A stretch of 64,000 nt of DNA from Bacteroidota bacterium (GTDB lineage Bacteria > Bacteroidota > Bacteroidia > Chitinophagales > Chitinophagaceae), in the NCBI GenBank assembly GCA_018266775.1, contig JAFDZS010000001.1:124001-188000 (forward strand). Direction: 5' to 3'. Shown here piece after piece: positions 62,268-64,000 of this stretch (the first letter of the stretch is position 1; every line of letters starts with the position of its first letter). Made by a program: the position numbers and the translations under genes. Under the pieces are notes generated by a model that ran no database searches, was not told the DNA's origin, and saw only the letters and a program-made list of their open reading frames with translations.

Positions 62268-62612
62268 TTATGCCCTCGCTTTATCATTCATCATCAACAA
62301 TTCATTTACCTGTATTTCGGTAACATAGCGCTTAATACCATCTTTATCGGTATAACTGCGGTTGATGAGTTTTCCTTCTATTGCAATTTCTGCGCCTTTG
62401 GCAAGATATTTTTCTGCAATTTCCGCTACTTTACCCCAGGCTACCACATTGTGCCAGGTGGTTTCTGTAACTTTTTCGCCTGTGCGGCCACGGTAGGTTT
62501 CTTTAGTGGCTACACTGAACCTTGCCAGTTTTTTACCGCTTTCTGTGTTTTTTACTTCTGGTGCGTTGCCCAGGTTACCAATCAATTGAACTTTGTTTTT
62601 AAGTGCGTACAT
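62268..62612 (-). CDS. ssb: Single-stranded DNA-binding protein (short form)
   Basis: 114 residues, a single OB-fold: NKVQLIGNLGNAPEVKNTESG, KLARFSVATKETYRG, TTWHNVVAWGKVAEIAEKYLAKG. The protein ends LLMMNDKARA, with no glycine-rich linker or acidic DDDLPF-type tail, so it lacks the usual partner-docking tip. Likely an accessory SSB; a full-length copy is expected elsewhere. Transcribed towards the Pif1-type helicase gene. Confidence 0.93.
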   Translation of the reverse strand: MYALKNKVQLIGNLGNAPEVKNTESGKKLARFSVATKETYRGRTGEKVTETTWHNVVAWGKVAEIAEKYLAKGAEIAIEGKLINRSYTDKDGIKRYVTEIQVNELLMMNDKARA

Positions 62613-62830
62613 TTTTTTACATTTGTGCCGTGCTGATGTTGTAAAGCCGTGCGGTGATTAATTATTTCAACCAACCGGGTCAGACGTCATTTCCGATTGA
62701 CAGCACAAAGATGCACCGACCTACCAGCCTTATCCGGAGTTTAATCATTTATTTACCTGTATATCCGTTTGTAAACGGATATAGATGGGTTTTATAAAAA
62801 GCACTTTTAATTAAAAGGCAGACTGGCATT

Positions 62831-63208
62831 ATGTTTAAACAAAAGGAAGAAAAACTTTGCATAAGTTGCGGAAACCCCGTAAAAGGCCGCAGTGATAAAA
62901 AATTTTGTGACGATTATTGCCGAGCATCATATAATAATGACCTTAACAGTGCCGTTAACAATTTTGTAAGAAACGTAAACCACGCACTTGGTAAAAACCG
63001 GCGCATACTGGAAAGCCTGCTGCCAAACGGTGAAGCCACGGTTAAGACAACACGTGATAAGCTTATTGAAAAAGGGTTTCAGCTTAAATACCATACGCAC
63101 CAGTATCTTACTAAAACAGGAAAGACTTATTTTTACTGTTATGATTATGGTTATCTGCCCCTTGAAAACGATTGGTATTTAATTGTGAAAAGAGAAGAGA
63201 ATCACTAA
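62831..63208 (+). CDS. Zinc-ribbon protein of unknown function
   Basis: 125 residues. N-terminal zinc ribbon with Cys pairs in CISCGNPVKGRSDKKFC and DDYC, then a helical, basic region (YNNDLNSAVNNFVRNVNHAL) and a C-terminal segment rich in Tyr (YFYCYDYGYLPLENDWYLI). A conserved Bacteroidota hypothetical; nucleic-acid binding is plausible. The HD-domain gene follows 9 bases after its stop, so an operon. Confidence 0.8.
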   Translation: MFKQKEEKLCISCGNPVKGRSDKKFCDDYCRASYNNDLNSAVNNFVRNVNHALGKNRRILESLLPNGEATVKTTRDKLIEKGFQLKYHTHQYLTKTGKTYFYCYDYGYLPLENDWYLIVKREENH

Positions 63209-63217
63209 ACTCAACAT

Positions 63218-63835
63218 TTGCTTAAAGAAACATTCATAGCACTAATAAGAAAATCTACCAGCGATGAAAGGCTGGTGCAGCAGCTTTGGACTGAGGTAGA
63301 AACCAATTATTCCTCACCAAAGCGATATTACCATACCCTGCAGCACCTGGAGGATATGATGCAACGGCTTGATGATGTAAAAGAACAAATTAAGTCGTGG
63401 GATACGATCCTGTTTTCATTATATTATCATGATATCATTTACAATGCACTTAAAACCACCAATGAAGAAAAAAGCGCTGAAATTGCTGCCGACAGAATGC
63501 AGAACCTCATGATACCAAAGCCAGTAATTGATGGCTGTGTGCAGCAAATACTGGCTACCAAAAAACATGCGGGAAATAGCGATGCTGACACCAATTTTTT
63601 CACCGATGCTGATCTTTCTATTTTAGGGCAACCATGGCCCGTTTATGAAACCTATTTTAAAAACATCCGCAAAGAATATAAGCTATACCCGGATGTTATT
63701 TATTTACCGGGCAGGAAAAAAGTACTCATCCAGTTCTTACAAATGGAGCGGATTTATAAAACCGACCATTTTTATAACCTGTTTGAACAACAGGCCAAAC
63801 AAAACCTGCAACAGGAGCTGGAGTTAATACTGTGA
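63218..63835 (+). CDS. HD-domain predicted metal-dependent phosphohydrolase
   Basis: 205 residues. HD-type metal ligands: His in RYYHTLQHLEDM (near 38-42), the HD pair in YYHDIIYN (near 70-71) and Asp in FTDADLSILG (near 130). The family acts on nucleotides or phosphates; substrate unknown. The preceding gene stop is in frame only three codons upstream and no ATG precedes the first HD motif, so translation starts at TTG 63218. Cotranscribed with the zinc-ribbon gene. Confidence 0.85.
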   Translation: MLKETFIALIRKSTSDERLVQQLWTEVETNYSSPKRYYHTLQHLEDMMQRLDDVKEQIKSWDTILFSLYYHDIIYNALKTTNEEKSAEIAADRMQNLMIPKPVIDGCVQQILATKKHAGNSDADTNFFTDADLSILGQPWPVYETYFKNIRKEYKLYPDVIYLPGRKKVLIQFLQMERIYKTDHFYNLFEQQAKQNLQQELELIL

Positions 63836-63875
63836 TACATCATTAACCTTTGATTGAATCGTTGTGCGTAAAAAA

Positions 63876-63896
63876 ATTCCCGCCAAGGGCGGGAAT
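63876..63896 (-). terminator. Intrinsic terminator of the right-edge gene
   Basis: ATTCCCGCC / GGCGGGAAT, a 9-bp stem with a 3-base loop, followed on the minus strand by TTTTTTACGC. It lies 8 bp after the stop of the partial minus-strand gene and 40 bp after the convergent HD gene. Confidence 0.8.
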
Positions 63897-63904
63897 CAAT
63901 AATA

Positions 63905-64000
63905 TTAAGCAGCTAATTCTTCCAGTTTTCTTTTCTTTTCCTTTCGCACAGGCTGTAGAGGGTTATTGCCTTCCGGAAGGTCATCTGCTTCCAGCTCAAT
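63905..64000 (-). CDS. C-terminal end of a gene running in from the right edge
   Basis: 31 codons are open on the minus strand up to TAA at 63905-63907, ending ELEADDLPEGNN then a basic RKEKKRKLEELAA. It is placed 8 bp before a good minus-strand terminator, which supports a real gene end. The family cannot be told from this fragment. Confidence 0.55.
   Translation of the reverse strand: MELEADDLPEGNNPLQPVRKEKKRKLEELAA

Noticed and set aside
62208..62636. 142-codon ORF antisense to ssb
   Set aside because: Complete overlap with the conserved SSB OB-fold; the translation is Phe/Cys-rich noise.
1..64000. tRNA, rRNA, CRISPR, prophage or insertion sequence
   Set aside because: No cloverleaf-like, rRNA-like, regularly spaced repeat or transposase/integrase signal was recognised; gaps are short and mostly accounted for by promoters, terminators and the repeats listed.

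Overview
The window reads as chromosomal DNA of a Bacteroidota bacterium, most probably Chitinophagaceae or a close relative. Supporting this are families typical of the phylum (IPExxxVDY, DUF2480, ASPIC/UnbV FG-GAP, YARHG, PspC with PadR, DUF3857/transglutaminase, FeoA apart from FeoB) and promoter -7 boxes of the Bacteroidota form TAnnTTTG in front of many genes. Coding is dense, on both strands, mostly in short operons. I saw no rRNA, tRNA, CRISPR array, insertion sequence or prophage. The left and right ends cut through genes.

Layout. 1-3044: end of a large secreted FG-GAP/ASPIC-UnbV protein, then two 44-codon ORFs. 3.5-13.9 kb: a minus-strand stretch with a SWIM-SNF2 helicase, ComB-like phosphatase, SRPBCC protein, GcvT, methyltransferase, and a padR-pspC-lipoprotein operon. 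14.3-16.5 kb: a class A beta-lactamase-like hydrolase and a lipoprotein. 16.5-21.2 kb: FeoB, an M28 peptidase with PDZ, an IPExxxVDY protein and a pterin dehydratase. 21.2-24.7 kb: mnmH, a proline-rich exported protein and selD, the selenouridine-tRNA pathway. 24.8-32.5 kb: rho, asnS, rhomboid, a YafY/WYL regulator, DinB, recX, dnaN. 32.5-38 kb: membrane and lipoproteins and the conserved trio ATP-grasp / alpha-E / transglutaminase. 38-41.5 kb: kdsB, a second rhomboid and a KdnB-type dehydrogenase, suggesting 8-amino-Kdo in the lipid A inner core. 41.5-49.7 kb: two exported DUF3857-type proteins, CorA, DUF2480, and a PpiD/SurA-like foldase.

49.7-50.3 kb is the longest non-coding stretch (about 590 bp). 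It carries three perfect TTATACACA DnaA boxes within 70 bp, several one-mismatch boxes and an AT-rich tract, so it is a candidate replication origin. To its right lie nadA, a DUF3089 hydrolase, a 2OG-Fe(II) oxygenase, a chromate-transporter homologue, feoA-nadD, ybeY, an HNH-type gene, mnmG, a cupin, a Pif1-HRDC helicase, a short SSB, a zinc-ribbon protein and an HD protein.

Unexplained non-coding structure includes two copies of a composite REP-like hairpin element just after minus-strand stop codons (7523-7623, 16480-16556), two copies of an AT-rich inverted-repeat element (8858-8954, 20907-21000), a 16-bp duplication flanking padR, palindromes abutting the start codons of the DinB gene and selD, promoters placed so close to mnmG, the HNH gene and the DUF2480 gene that leaderless mRNAs are likely, and several genes whose only workable start is TTG. 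All functional calls come from reading motifs; no database search was run.
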